Assembly (NCBI GenBank): GCA_012800565.1
Contig: JAAZIZ010000414.1
Coordinates: forward strand, 1-15,334
Length of the DNA: 15,334 nt
Source of the DNA: Lentisphaerota bacterium
GTDB taxonomy: Bacteria > Verrucomicrobiota > Lentisphaeria > Oligosphaerales > Oligosphaeraceae
Direction: 5' to 3'
Shown: one piece after another, positions 1-6,422 of the stretch
How the letters are laid out: each line of letters begins with the position of its first letter
Numbering within the stretch: position 1 is the stretch's first letter
Notes under the pieces: generated by a model
The model's input: the letters and a program-made list of their open reading frames with translations, nothing else
Told to the model about the DNA's origin: nothing
Database searches by the model: none
Made by a program: the position numbers and the translations under genes

Positions 1-153
1 ACAAGCCTAGCAGCTTAACAGTGCAACCTCTCCAAGGCGACACGATACCTTACGCCCGGAAAACTTTTTTGCAAACCGGGCAGGCGAGAAAAAGAAAATA
101 TCAATTTCTGATTCTTTGGGACTGGCACGCGACTGCGATTTATTGCCTTTTCG

Positions 154-181
154 TTGTTTTTTGCAAAACTCACACTATATT
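154..181 (+). promoter_or_regulatory. Candidate sigma-70-type promoter for yebC
   Basis: A TTGTTT box at 154-159 and a TATATT box at 176-181 are separated by 16 nt. Shifting the -10 box to TATTAT at 178-183 gives an 18-nt spacer. The region is AT-rich and lies about 140 nt before the yebC start, which would leave a long 5' UTR. It is a consensus match only, in a lineage whose promoters I cannot verify. Confidence 0.35.
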
Positions 182-310
182 ATTTTTTCATTGCCGCACC
201 CCGCCGGGTAGACAATTAACCCTCTGGAAATTGCCCGGATTCGCAGGGCATTTTCTGCCCCTCAAATGGAGCCATAACTGCGATGATGCCAACAAGACAG
301 TAATTGGACA

Positions 311-316
311 AAGGAG
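311..316 (+). promoter_or_regulatory. Shine-Dalgarno site of yebC
   Basis: AAGGAG lies 5 nt before the ATG at 322. It fixes the yebC start at that ATG rather than at the in-frame TTG at 304, which lies upstream of this site. Confidence 0.8.
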
Positions 317-321
317 TTTCT

Positions 322-1086
322 ATGTCAGGACACAACAAGTGGTCGTCAATCAAGCACAAGAAAGGCGCTGCAGACGCCAAACGCGGTAAGATTTTCTCCC
401 GCGTAAGCAAAGAAATCATTATGGCCGCCAAAGAAGGCGGCGGCGACTACAGCCTGAATGCCCGCCTGCGCTCCGCCATTGCGGCCGCCAAAGCTGCCAA
501 TATGCCCAACGACAATATCGAACGGGCCATCAAGAAAGGCACCGGCGAGGGCGGCTCGGCAGTTATGGAAGTCCTGAGCTACGAAGGTTATGCTGCTGGC
601 GGAGTAGCAGTGATTGTGACCTGCCTGTCCGATAACCGCAACCGCACCGCCGCAGATATCCGCTCTTTCTTCAACAAATACAACTGCACCATGGCCGGTG
701 CAGGAGCCGTGTCCTGGAAATTCCATCGCAAGGCCCGCTTCCTGATCGAAGGCGAAAACGCCAACGAAGAGAAGCTCTTCGAACTGCTGCTTGATGGCGG
801 AACCGATGTCGAGGATATCTCGGTCGTTGATGATGAAGCCGAAGTGCTGGCCCCGCCAGAATCTTTCGCCGCCATCCTGGCAATCCTGGAAAATGCCGGC
901 ATTGCCGCTACAGAATCCAGCATCGCCCTGATCCCGGAAAACTTCACCGAAATCAAAGACGCCAATACTGCCCGGCAAGTGCAGAAATTCCTTGATGTCC
1001 TGGAAGACTATGACGATGCTCAGGAAGTCTTTACCGATATGCTGGTCAGCGACGAGATAGCAGAAGAACTCGCCAACGAAGATTGA
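322..1086 (+). CDS. yebC: YebC/PmpR family protein (TACO1-like)
   Basis: This 254-residue protein is a full-length member of the YebC/PmpR/TACO1 family. The N terminus has the family signature (MSGHNKWSSIKHKK, residues 1-14) followed by AADAKRGKIFSRVSKEI. The middle keeps NMPNDNIERAIKKGTGEG, and the acidic C-terminal part contains LEDYDDAQEVF. Members were long annotated as DNA-binding transcriptional regulators. Later work on YebC and mitochondrial TACO1 supports a role in translation, relieving ribosome stalling at proline-rich stretches. The protein is cytosolic, with no signal peptide or membrane segment. The start is the ATG with AAGGAG 5 nt upstream. The gene looks monocistronic: it has its own candidate promoter region and ends 15 nt before an intrinsic terminator. 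Nothing ties it to the minus-strand cluster. Whether it acts in transcription or translation cannot be told from this sequence. Confidence 0.97.
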   Translation: MSGHNKWSSIKHKKGAADAKRGKIFSRVSKEIIMAAKEGGGDYSLNARLRSAIAAAKAANMPNDNIERAIKKGTGEGGSAVMEVLSYEGYAAGGVAVIVTCLSDNRNRTAADIRSFFNKYNCTMAGAGAVSWKFHRKARFLIEGENANEEKLFELLLDGGTDVEDISVVDDEAEVLAPPESFAAILAILENAGIAATESSIALIPENFTEIKDANTARQVQKFLDVLEDYDDAQEVFTDMLVSDEIAEELANED

Positions 1087-1101
1087 GCTTTCTTTTCCGC
1101 C

Positions 1102-1125
1102 AGCCGCCTGCAAAGGCGGCTTTTT
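1102..1125 (+). terminator. Rho-independent terminator after yebC
   Basis: A perfect 7-bp GC-rich stem (AGCCGCC at 1102-1108, GGCGGCT at 1115-1121) with loop TGCAAA is followed directly by T residues at 1122-1125. It lies 15 nt past the yebC stop and separates yebC from the next gene. Confidence 0.85.
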
Positions 1126-1160
1126 ACTATCATTGAATGGCGCACTCACAAGCCTGCTAC

Positions 1161-1165
1161 GGAGG
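1161..1165 (+). promoter_or_regulatory. Shine-Dalgarno site of the DUF2961 gene
   Basis: GGAGG lies 6 nt before the ATG at 1172. It supports that start over the in-frame TTG at 1133, which has no such site and lies just past the terminator. Confidence 0.75.
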
Positions 1166-1171
1166 ACCAAG

Positions 1172-2287
1172 ATGTCAAAACCTTTCTCTGGCCTGGGAAT
1201 GTCAATGGGTAATCTGTCCAGACTATCAAATGCCCTCAGCCGCTCCATCTCAAGCGAAAACCGCAGCGGTGCCAAAGGTAAAGGCGGAATGGCCCTCCCC
1301 GATCCTAACGGCGCCGCTCGCGAACTGGGGCAAGGCTGGAAATGCCACGCCTATGACTTTATTGCCCCGGGCGAGGTTTTCAGCATGGCTGAGATCGATG
1401 GCCCCGGCGCGATCCAAAGTATCTGGATAACCGGCGATGTCTCCCGCTTCCTGATCCTGCGCATTTACTGGGAAAACCAGGAAACCCCGTCAGTGGAATG
1501 CCCGGTCGCCGATTTCTTTGCCGTACCGTGGCTGGACTCGTCTCTGAAAACCACTCAGGAACAAGCCTACCCCAGAGTGAATTCCTGGCCGGTAGCGGTA
1601 AACCCCAAAAGTGGCCTGAACTGTTTCTGGGAAATGCCGTTCCGCAAGCATTGCCGCATCACTATGGAAAATCGCAACCCCGACACCCCGGCCATCCTGT
1701 TCTTCCAAATCAATTACACCCTGACCGAGGTTCCCGAGGATGCCGCCCTGTTCCATGCCCAGTTCCGACGCTGCAATCCCCTCCCCTACAAGACGCCTCA
1801 CACCATCCTGGACGGAGTGCAGGGACAAGGGCATTACGTCGGCACAGTCCTCGGAGTCGGGGTCAACAACAACGGCTGGTGGGGAGAAGGTGAAATCAAA
1901 TTCTACCTTGATGGAGACCGCGATTTCCCGACCATCTGCGGCACCGGCACCGAAGACTACTTCGGAGGCTCCTACAACTGGGATGTCAACGGCTACCAGA
2001 TTTACTCCACGCCTTTCCTGGGACATCATCAGGTGCTGCGCCCGGACGGACTGTATAATTCCCAGCACCGGCACGCCATGTACCGCTGGCATATCATGGA
2101 CCCGGTGCGCTTCCAGCAAGACCTCAGAGTCACCATTCAGATGCTGGGCTGGCGACGGGGGGGACAGCCGCCACGGCGTTTTCTGCCCGGGCAGCCGGAT
2201 ATCTGCTCGACTGCTTTCTGGTATCAGACTCTGCCGGCAGCACCGTTCCCTGCCCTGCCTGACCGCGATGCCCTGGAAATCATCTGA
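1172..2287 (+). CDS. DUF2961 (GH172-like) protein
   Basis: This 371-residue protein belongs to the DUF2961 family. Family hallmarks are RSGAKGKGG near residues 31-39, GPGAIQSIWITGD (77-89), the core around 234-270 with GEGEIKFYLDGD and GTGTEDYFGGSYNW, and a C-terminal STAFWYQTLP. DUF2961 is the defining domain of glycoside hydrolase family 172, which includes a bifidobacterial difructose-dianhydride-forming enzyme and D-arabinofuranosidases. Those enzymes use two glutamates. The likely counterparts here are E239 or E241 and E261, but I assign them by motif position only. No signal peptide is visible, so a cytosolic enzyme acting on imported or internal furanosides is inferred; the substrate is unknown. 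The ATG at 1172 has GGAGG 6 nt upstream. A run of seven G lies at 2157-2163, and the frame stays open through it into the conserved C terminus. The polyprenyl synthase starts 35 nt downstream. Confidence 0.9.
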   Translation: MSKPFSGLGMSMGNLSRLSNALSRSISSENRSGAKGKGGMALPDPNGAARELGQGWKCHAYDFIAPGEVFSMAEIDGPGAIQSIWITGDVSRFLILRIYWENQETPSVECPVADFFAVPWLDSSLKTTQEQAYPRVNSWPVAVNPKSGLNCFWEMPFRKHCRITMENRNPDTPAILFFQINYTLTEVPEDAALFHAQFRRCNPLPYKTPHTILDGVQGQGHYVGTVLGVGVNNNGWWGEGEIKFYLDGDRDFPTICGTGTEDYFGGSYNWDVNGYQIYSTPFLGHHQVLRPDGLYNSQHRHAMYRWHIMDPVRFQQDLRVTIQMLGWRRGGQPPRRFLPGQPDICSTAFWYQTLPAAPFPALPDRDALEII

Positions 2288-2307
2288 CTGCTGCGGCCAG
2301 CGCAACC

Positions 2308-2314
2308 AGAAGGA
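2308..2314 (+). promoter_or_regulatory. Shine-Dalgarno site for a TTG start
   Basis: AGAAGGA lies 8 nt before the TTG at 2323. There is no in-frame ATG before residue 193 of the polyprenyl synthase, so this site is what decides the TTG start. Confidence 0.7.
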
Positions 2315-2322
2315 ATCCGGCC

Positions 2323-3393
2323 TTGTCCACTGACTACTATCTTTCCTTAAGCAATCTGATTCAGCCCGTTATCGCCGCCGAACTGGCCGAACTGGCCCAG
2401 GTCCTCCCCGAGCATCTCCAGGAAGTCACTGCCAGCTACCTGCAAAAACCCGGCAAAAGGCTGCGCCCGGTACTGCTACTGCTCTGCTGCGAGGCTCTCG
2501 GCGGCAAAGCTGAAGACGCCCTGCCCGCTGCCGCCGCCGTGGAATTGTTCCATAACTGGACTCTCCTGCACGATGATGTCATAGACCATGACACCCTGCG
2601 CCGGGGCCAGGAAACCGGGCATATCCGCGGCCAGCGCCTGGGTCGGGAAAAATGGCACCTCTCAATCGAGGCGGCCGCAGATTATGGCCAGGCTCTGGCC
2701 ATTCTGGCGGGAGATGTACTGCAAGGCGCAGTGACGCATCTGTTCACTCGCCTGGGCGCTGTCCCCGCTGAGCTCAGAATCGCCCTCCTGGCCCGCCTCT
2801 CCGGCAAACTGAATCCAGAGCTGCTGGCCGGTGAACAGCAGGACGTGGAACTCTCCTGCCGCCCGGTGACGGAAATATGCGAGGCGGAAATTCTGGAGAT
2901 GATGCGTCTGAAAACCGGCGCTCTGCTGTCTTTCTGTGCCGAAACTGGGGCCGCCATTGGAGCGCGGCAGGCGCCTCAGGAGTGCGCAGCAGCACAAAAA
3001 CTCGCTGCTTTCGCGGAAGCCTGCGGCATCGCTTTCCAGCTCCAGGATGATATCCTGGGCATCATCGGCGAGGAAAAACACCTGGGCAAGAATATCGCAT
3101 CTGATCTCCGCGAAGGGAAACGGACCTTGATCATCCTGCGGACCCTGGCGGCCGCAACCCCGACAGAACGGGCTTTTTTGCAACAGACCCTGGGGAGTCC
3201 ACAGGCGGGCGAAGAGGACTGGCAGCAGCTGACTGAACTGATTAAACGCCGCGGCGCCTTGGAATCCACCGCTGCCCTGGCGGAAAAATACCTCCAGCAA
3301 GCCTTGGACTACCTGGAAGACGCATTGCCGGCATCAATCGGGCGCAATCACCTGCGCGACTGGGCCAGAATGATGACCAAACGCAAGGTCTGA
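2323..3393 (+). CDS. Trans-polyprenyl diphosphate synthase
   Basis: This 356-residue cytosolic enzyme condenses isopentenyl diphosphate onto allylic diphosphates. All family landmarks are present: GKRLRP (44-49) binds diphosphate; the first Asp-rich motif DDVID (84-88) is followed by RRG; KTG lies at 197-199; the second Asp-rich motif is QDDILG (241-246); then GKN (255-257) and DLREGK (261-266). The first motif has the plain DDxxD form, not the DDxxxxD of bacterial FPP synthases such as E. coli IspA. The fifth residue before it is Trp79. In this family a bulky aromatic there limits chain length, so a short product (C15-C20) is inferred, not shown. The start is TTG with a good ribosome-binding site. 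The gene follows the DUF2961 gene by 35 nt and is probably in the same transcript. It converges with the permease gene at 3414. Confidence 0.95.
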   Translation: MSTDYYLSLSNLIQPVIAAELAELAQVLPEHLQEVTASYLQKPGKRLRPVLLLLCCEALGGKAEDALPAAAAVELFHNWTLLHDDVIDHDTLRRGQETGHIRGQRLGREKWHLSIEAAADYGQALAILAGDVLQGAVTHLFTRLGAVPAELRIALLARLSGKLNPELLAGEQQDVELSCRPVTEICEAEILEMMRLKTGALLSFCAETGAAIGARQAPQECAAAQKLAAFAEACGIAFQLQDDILGIIGEEKHLGKNIASDLREGKRTLIILRTLAAATPTERAFLQQTLGSPQAGEEDWQQLTELIKRRGALESTAALAEKYLQQALDYLEDALPASIGRNHLRDWARMMTKRKV

Positions 3394-3403
3394 TAAGACT
3401 GCG

Positions 3404-3429
3404 CCGCACAGAATTATTCCTGAGTGCGG
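3404..3429. terminator. Possible bidirectional terminator hairpin
   Basis: CCGCAC (3404-3409) and GTGCGG (3424-3429) form a perfect 6-bp inverted repeat around a 14-nt AT-rich loop. It sits in the 20-nt space between two convergent genes and extends into the 3' end of the permease gene. There is no strong T tract on either side, so a terminator role is tentative. Confidence 0.3.
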
Positions 3430-4538
3430 AGCTTCGGGTCCAGCGCATCACGCACTGTGTCACCAAAGATATTGGCCGGCAGCACCAGCCCCAGCATAAA
3501 TATGAATGCGGCCAGCAGCTTCCACCAGATGACCGGGTCACGGGTCAGCTCCATGCGGGCATCATTGATCATCGCCCCCCAGGACATGGTGTCAGCTCCC
3601 ACCCCGATGCCCAGGTAGGTCAACGCGGCTTCCGCCAGAACTTCACTGGAAAACCGCAGCATCGCGGTAATCAGCACCAGATGCAGCACATTGGGAATGA
3701 TATGCCGGAAGATGATGCGCCAGGATGGCGTCCCCAGGACGATTGCCGCCTGCACGAATTCGGCCTCCCGCAGGCGCAGAGTCTCTGCCCGCAGCAGCCG
3801 GCAGAGATAAGTCCAGGAAGCTATTCCCATCGCCAGACAGAGCTGGGGCAGTCCCTGTCCGAAGATAATCATAAAGGCCGCGATGAACAGCACCGTGGGA
3901 ATGGAACTCATCACGGTGTACAGATATTGAATGCAGTCATCCAGAAATCCGCCGTAATATCCGGCGGTGATGCCGAAGAACATCGCGAAAGGCACTGCCA
4001 GCAGCGTAGTCAGCAGCCCGATAATCATCCCGGTGCGGATGCTCTTCAGCGACTGATACAGAACATCAACACCAATGCGGTCGGTACCCAGCAGATGGGT
4101 GCCAGGATAACGCAACGGCGGCCGCACCCGCTGGCTCGCTCCCCCGGGAACGGCCTGGGTCTCACTGGTGAACTGCACCCGCGCCAATGGAGCGGAATAA
4201 GTCTTCTCCTGCCGGGTCCGCAACGGCGTCAGCAGCCGATCAAGCACGGACAGCCCTTGATCATAGATAATCTCACCATCAGGCTGAGAGCGGCACAACA
4301 CACCGTCTGCATCCCGGACTGGACTGCGCCAGCCGACGCTGTCCAGAACCGCGACCAAGGCATAGAGACAGAGCAGCACAAAACTTAATACCGCAAGCTT
4401 GCTCTGGATAATTTCCCGGGCGGCCAGGCGCCAGTATTCCCGGCGGGACAGCCGCAGCAGCAGTACCAGCAGCCCCGCCAGCAGCAGCAACACAATCGTG
4501 TTCCTGCCCGCCCAGCTCTGAAAAAATTCCAAAAGCAT
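3414..4538 (-). CDS. OppC/DppC-type ABC transporter permease
   Basis: This 374-residue inner-membrane protein is a permease subunit of the peptide/nickel (Opp/Dpp) ABC importer class. The BPD-type core covers about residues 145-365, with the entry motif GTDRIGVDVLYQSL (151-164). The EAA loop that contacts the ATPase is about 265-283 (LGTPSWRIIFRHIIPN), and the family tail GDTVRDALDPKLR is near the end. Before the usual first OppC helix (about 47-67) there is an extra hydrophobic segment (about 14-30). A long soluble loop of about 75 residues follows (71-145). GGGAGAA lies 5 nt before the ATG. The gene follows its OppB-type partner by 48 nt on the same strand. No ATPase or binding protein gene is in the window, so the substrate and energy source are unknown. 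Confidence 0.92.
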   Translation of the reverse strand: MLLEFFQSWAGRNTIVLLLLAGLLVLLLRLSRREYWRLAAREIIQSKLAVLSFVLLCLYALVAVLDSVGWRSPVRDADGVLCRSQPDGEIIYDQGLSVLDRLLTPLRTRQEKTYSAPLARVQFTSETQAVPGGASQRVRPPLRYPGTHLLGTDRIGVDVLYQSLKSIRTGMIIGLLTTLLAVPFAMFFGITAGYYGGFLDDCIQYLYTVMSSIPTVLFIAAFMIIFGQGLPQLCLAMGIASWTYLCRLLRAETLRLREAEFVQAAIVLGTPSWRIIFRHIIPNVLHLVLITAMLRFSSEVLAEAALTYLGIGVGADTMSWGAMINDARMELTRDPVIWWKLLAAFIFMLGLVLPANIFGDTVRDALDPKLRTQE

Positions 4539-4586
4539 ATTTATTCTCCCTGCCGGCTCAGAAAATCTCCTCCGCGCCGGAACCAG

Positions 4587-5567
4587 TCAGCCCAGACGCA
4601 CCCTGGGATCGACCAGTGAATAACACAAGTCCGAGAGCAACAGCCCCAGGATGTACAGCACCGAGCCCAGAAAGACCATCGCCCGGACAATGGCAAAATC
4701 CTGCGTGGCAATGGCATTGATGGTAAAACCGCCCAAACCGGGAATGCTGAAAAAATTTTCCAGCAGGAGATTTCCCATGACCAGGAACAGCATCTGCACC
4801 GGCACATTGGTCAAAATGGGAATCATCGCGTTCTTCAGCACGTGCAGGAACAGAACCCGGCTTTCACTCAGTCCTTTCGCCCGGGCAGTGCGGACATAGT
4901 CGCGGTTGATCTCTTCCAAAAATACCGTCCGGTAAAAACGAATACCACTGCCCAGAGAACAGAATACACCCACCAGAACCGGCAAGAACAAGAATTTTGC
5001 CATTGCCCATCCGGGCAGGAATCCGGATACCGGCACTAACTGCAGCTCCCGGGCGAACAGGTACTGGCCGGCAATGATATACAGCAGCGCCGATACTGAC
5101 ATCAGCAGCACGCAACCGAACTGCGCTATCCGATCTGCCCAGCTGCCGCGTAATCCTGCCAGCAGCAGACCAACGAAAATATTGGTTACTATAGTGATCA
5201 GAAAAATCGGCACAGTCAGGCACAGGGAGGGAATTATCCGGCTGCGTATTTCTTTGCCGATCGGCTCCAGAGTCATATCGGAGAGCCCGAAATCCCCCCA
5301 GAACATCGCCGCGCTCTTGCGAAAAAAGATAGTCTCGCTCAGGCATTTCCAGCCTTCCTGTCCGGCATTATAGAAGAGCGGGTAATGATATCCGTGCGCT
5401 TCTTTCCAGCGCTGCACCTGCTCCGGAGACTGCGACTTGTCCCCCAGCGCCTGCCGGGCCATGTCATCAGGAGTGCTGACTAAAAAGAACAGACTGAAAA
5501 CCAGCAGGTTCACACCCAACAGAATGGGCAGGACATACAGGATTCGCCTGATTATATATGCTGTCAT
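4587..5567 (-). CDS. OppB/DppB-type ABC transporter permease
   Basis: This 326-residue inner-membrane protein is the first permease of the Opp/Dpp pair. It begins with the typical MTAYIIRRILYVLPILLGVNL helix (1-30). A periplasmic stretch follows (about 31-110), then the BPD core with further helices between about 115 and 315. The EAA loop is near 224-248 (ARAKGLSESRVLFLHVLKNA), and the end LVDPRVRLG is typical. The ATG at 5567 is chosen because AAGG (5576-5579) sits 8 nt before it; the in-frame TTG at 5573 is only 2 nt from that site. The gene starts 18 nt after the batE stop, so co-transcription with the Bat genes is likely. The motifs define the class, not the substrate. Confidence 0.93.
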   Translation of the reverse strand: MTAYIIRRILYVLPILLGVNLLVFSLFFLVSTPDDMARQALGDKSQSPEQVQRWKEAHGYHYPLFYNAGQEGWKCLSETIFFRKSAAMFWGDFGLSDMTLEPIGKEIRSRIIPSLCLTVPIFLITIVTNIFVGLLLAGLRGSWADRIAQFGCVLLMSVSALLYIIAGQYLFARELQLVPVSGFLPGWAMAKFLFLPVLVGVFCSLGSGIRFYRTVFLEEINRDYVRTARAKGLSESRVLFLHVLKNAMIPILTNVPVQMLFLVMGNLLLENFFSIPGLGGFTINAIATQDFAIVRAMVFLGSVLYILGLLLSDLCYSLVDPRVRLG

Positions 5568-5575
5568 ACGCAAAA

Positions 5576-5579
5576 CCTT
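5576..5579 (-). promoter_or_regulatory. Shine-Dalgarno site of the OppB-type gene
   Basis: Read on the minus strand this is AAGG, 8 nt before the ATG at 5567. It sits inside the 18-nt gap after batE and fixes the start. Confidence 0.5.
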
Positions 5580-5585
5580 GAGTCG

Positions 5586-6422
5586 TTAATGCTCTTCCTC
5601 CCAGAGCAAGGCAAAAGACTGGTTGGGCAGCCAGGTTCTCTGTCCGTCCGGCAAACTCACCTCGGACCAGCCGTCACGCTGCTCCAGGAGAATAAACTCC
5701 GTGCCTGCATGCAGCGGTGTGTTGAAGCTGGGCGCATAGCTCTCGCCATCGCCCTTGCGCGCCACTACTTCCCGGGCTAAAACTACGCCCGGTCGCTTAC
5801 TGCGCAGTTCGTGCAAGGTAATATACAACGACAAGGCCAGAGTGACAGTCAAGGCGGCCACAATGCCGAAGCTGACTTTAAGCCATGTCGGCTTATACCA
5901 GATCATTACGGTGCCCAGCAAAAAACTCAATATGTACAAGCACAGGAACAAGCGCTGCCGGGTCGTTGGCGAAAAATCATAATGCAGGAAAAAAATCGTC
6001 TGCATGATCCGGGTCTGCTCCGGTTCCCTGAAACTGTCCTGCCGCTGCGCCCGCGCGAACTGCAGATTCTGCAGCAGCTGCCGGTCATTGGGGTTCAGCT
6101 GCTGAGCCCGGCGGTAATTCAGAATCGCACGCCCCAGATCGCCCATCTTGAAATAGATGTTCCCGAGGTTGTAATAAAGAGGACCATTGTGCAAAGAAGA
6201 TTCAGCAATGACCCGCTCATATCTGGCCGCAGCCCGCTGGGTCAATTCCCGGGCCCGGGCCGGTTCCTGCCGGAAAATCTCATTGGCCTGGTGAAAGAAT
6301 TGCTCGGCTTCCTGACACAGAAATGCGGCCTCCTGAGTGGATAACTGCTCTGCAACTGCCGTCAGCATCAGCCTGCCGCTCAGCAGAAACAACAAAAACA
6401 GAAAGGTATTGCCTGTCTTCAT
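5586..6422 (-). CDS. batE: BatE-like TPR/SH3 membrane protein
   Basis: This 278-residue protein has the BatE layout. An N-terminal signal-type hydrophobic segment (about 6-24) leads to a TPR region at about 31-125, with the clearest repeat at 82-115 (LYYNLGNIYFKMGDLGRAI). Two membrane helices follow (about 157-175 and 183-202). The C-terminal domain (about 211-272) resembles a bacterial SH3 domain, with the typical pattern LLEQRDGWSEVSLPDGQRTWL. BatE proteins are encoded at the end of Bat operons, and their TPRs are thought to mediate protein contacts at the inner membrane. The ATG overlaps the batD stop by 4 nt (ATGA), and GGAG lies 8 nt upstream, which points to translational coupling. The exact biochemical role of BatE is unresolved in the family. 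Confidence 0.88.
   Translation of the reverse strand: MKTGNTFLFLLFLLSGRLMLTAVAEQLSTQEAAFLCQEAEQFFHQANEIFRQEPARARELTQRAAARYERVIAESSLHNGPLYYNLGNIYFKMGDLGRAILNYRRAQQLNPNDRQLLQNLQFARAQRQDSFREPEQTRIMQTIFFLHYDFSPTTRQRLFLCLYILSFLLGTVMIWYKPTWLKVSFGIVAALTVTLALSLYITLHELRSKRPGVVLAREVVARKGDGESYAPSFNTPLHAGTEFILLEQRDGWSEVSLPDGQRTWLPNQSFALLWEEEH

Larger units (their letters stand above)
1..321. other. Non-coding leader upstream of yebC
   Basis: No convincing gene lies here. The reading frames that cross it have no ribosome-binding site and run out of frame into yebC. It is more AT-rich than the coding DNA around it, with several T runs. It holds a candidate promoter at 154-181, a 6-bp inverted repeat with a 16-nt loop (54-59 and 76-81), and a short hairpin GGGCA-TTTTC-TGCCC at 246-260. 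It is most likely the yebC promoter and 5' UTR plus the intergenic space beyond an unseen upstream gene. Confidence 0.6.

Noticed and set aside
21..389. A 122-residue plus-strand frame in the leader
   Set aside because: It runs through the AT-rich leader and into yebC out of frame, has no ribosome-binding site, and its translation has no gene-like character.
1133..1171. N-terminal extension of the DUF2961 protein from a TTG
   Set aside because: The TTG lies just past the yebC terminator without a Shine-Dalgarno site, whereas the ATG at 1172 has GGAGG at good spacing.
346..1275. A 309-residue minus-strand reading frame across yebC
   Set aside because: It runs antisense through yebC, the terminator and the start of the DUF2961 gene. 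It shows no family motif.
3681..4388. A 235-residue plus-strand reading frame
   Set aside because: Antisense to the OppC-type permease. It has no recognisable motif and the permease coding frame is unmistakable.
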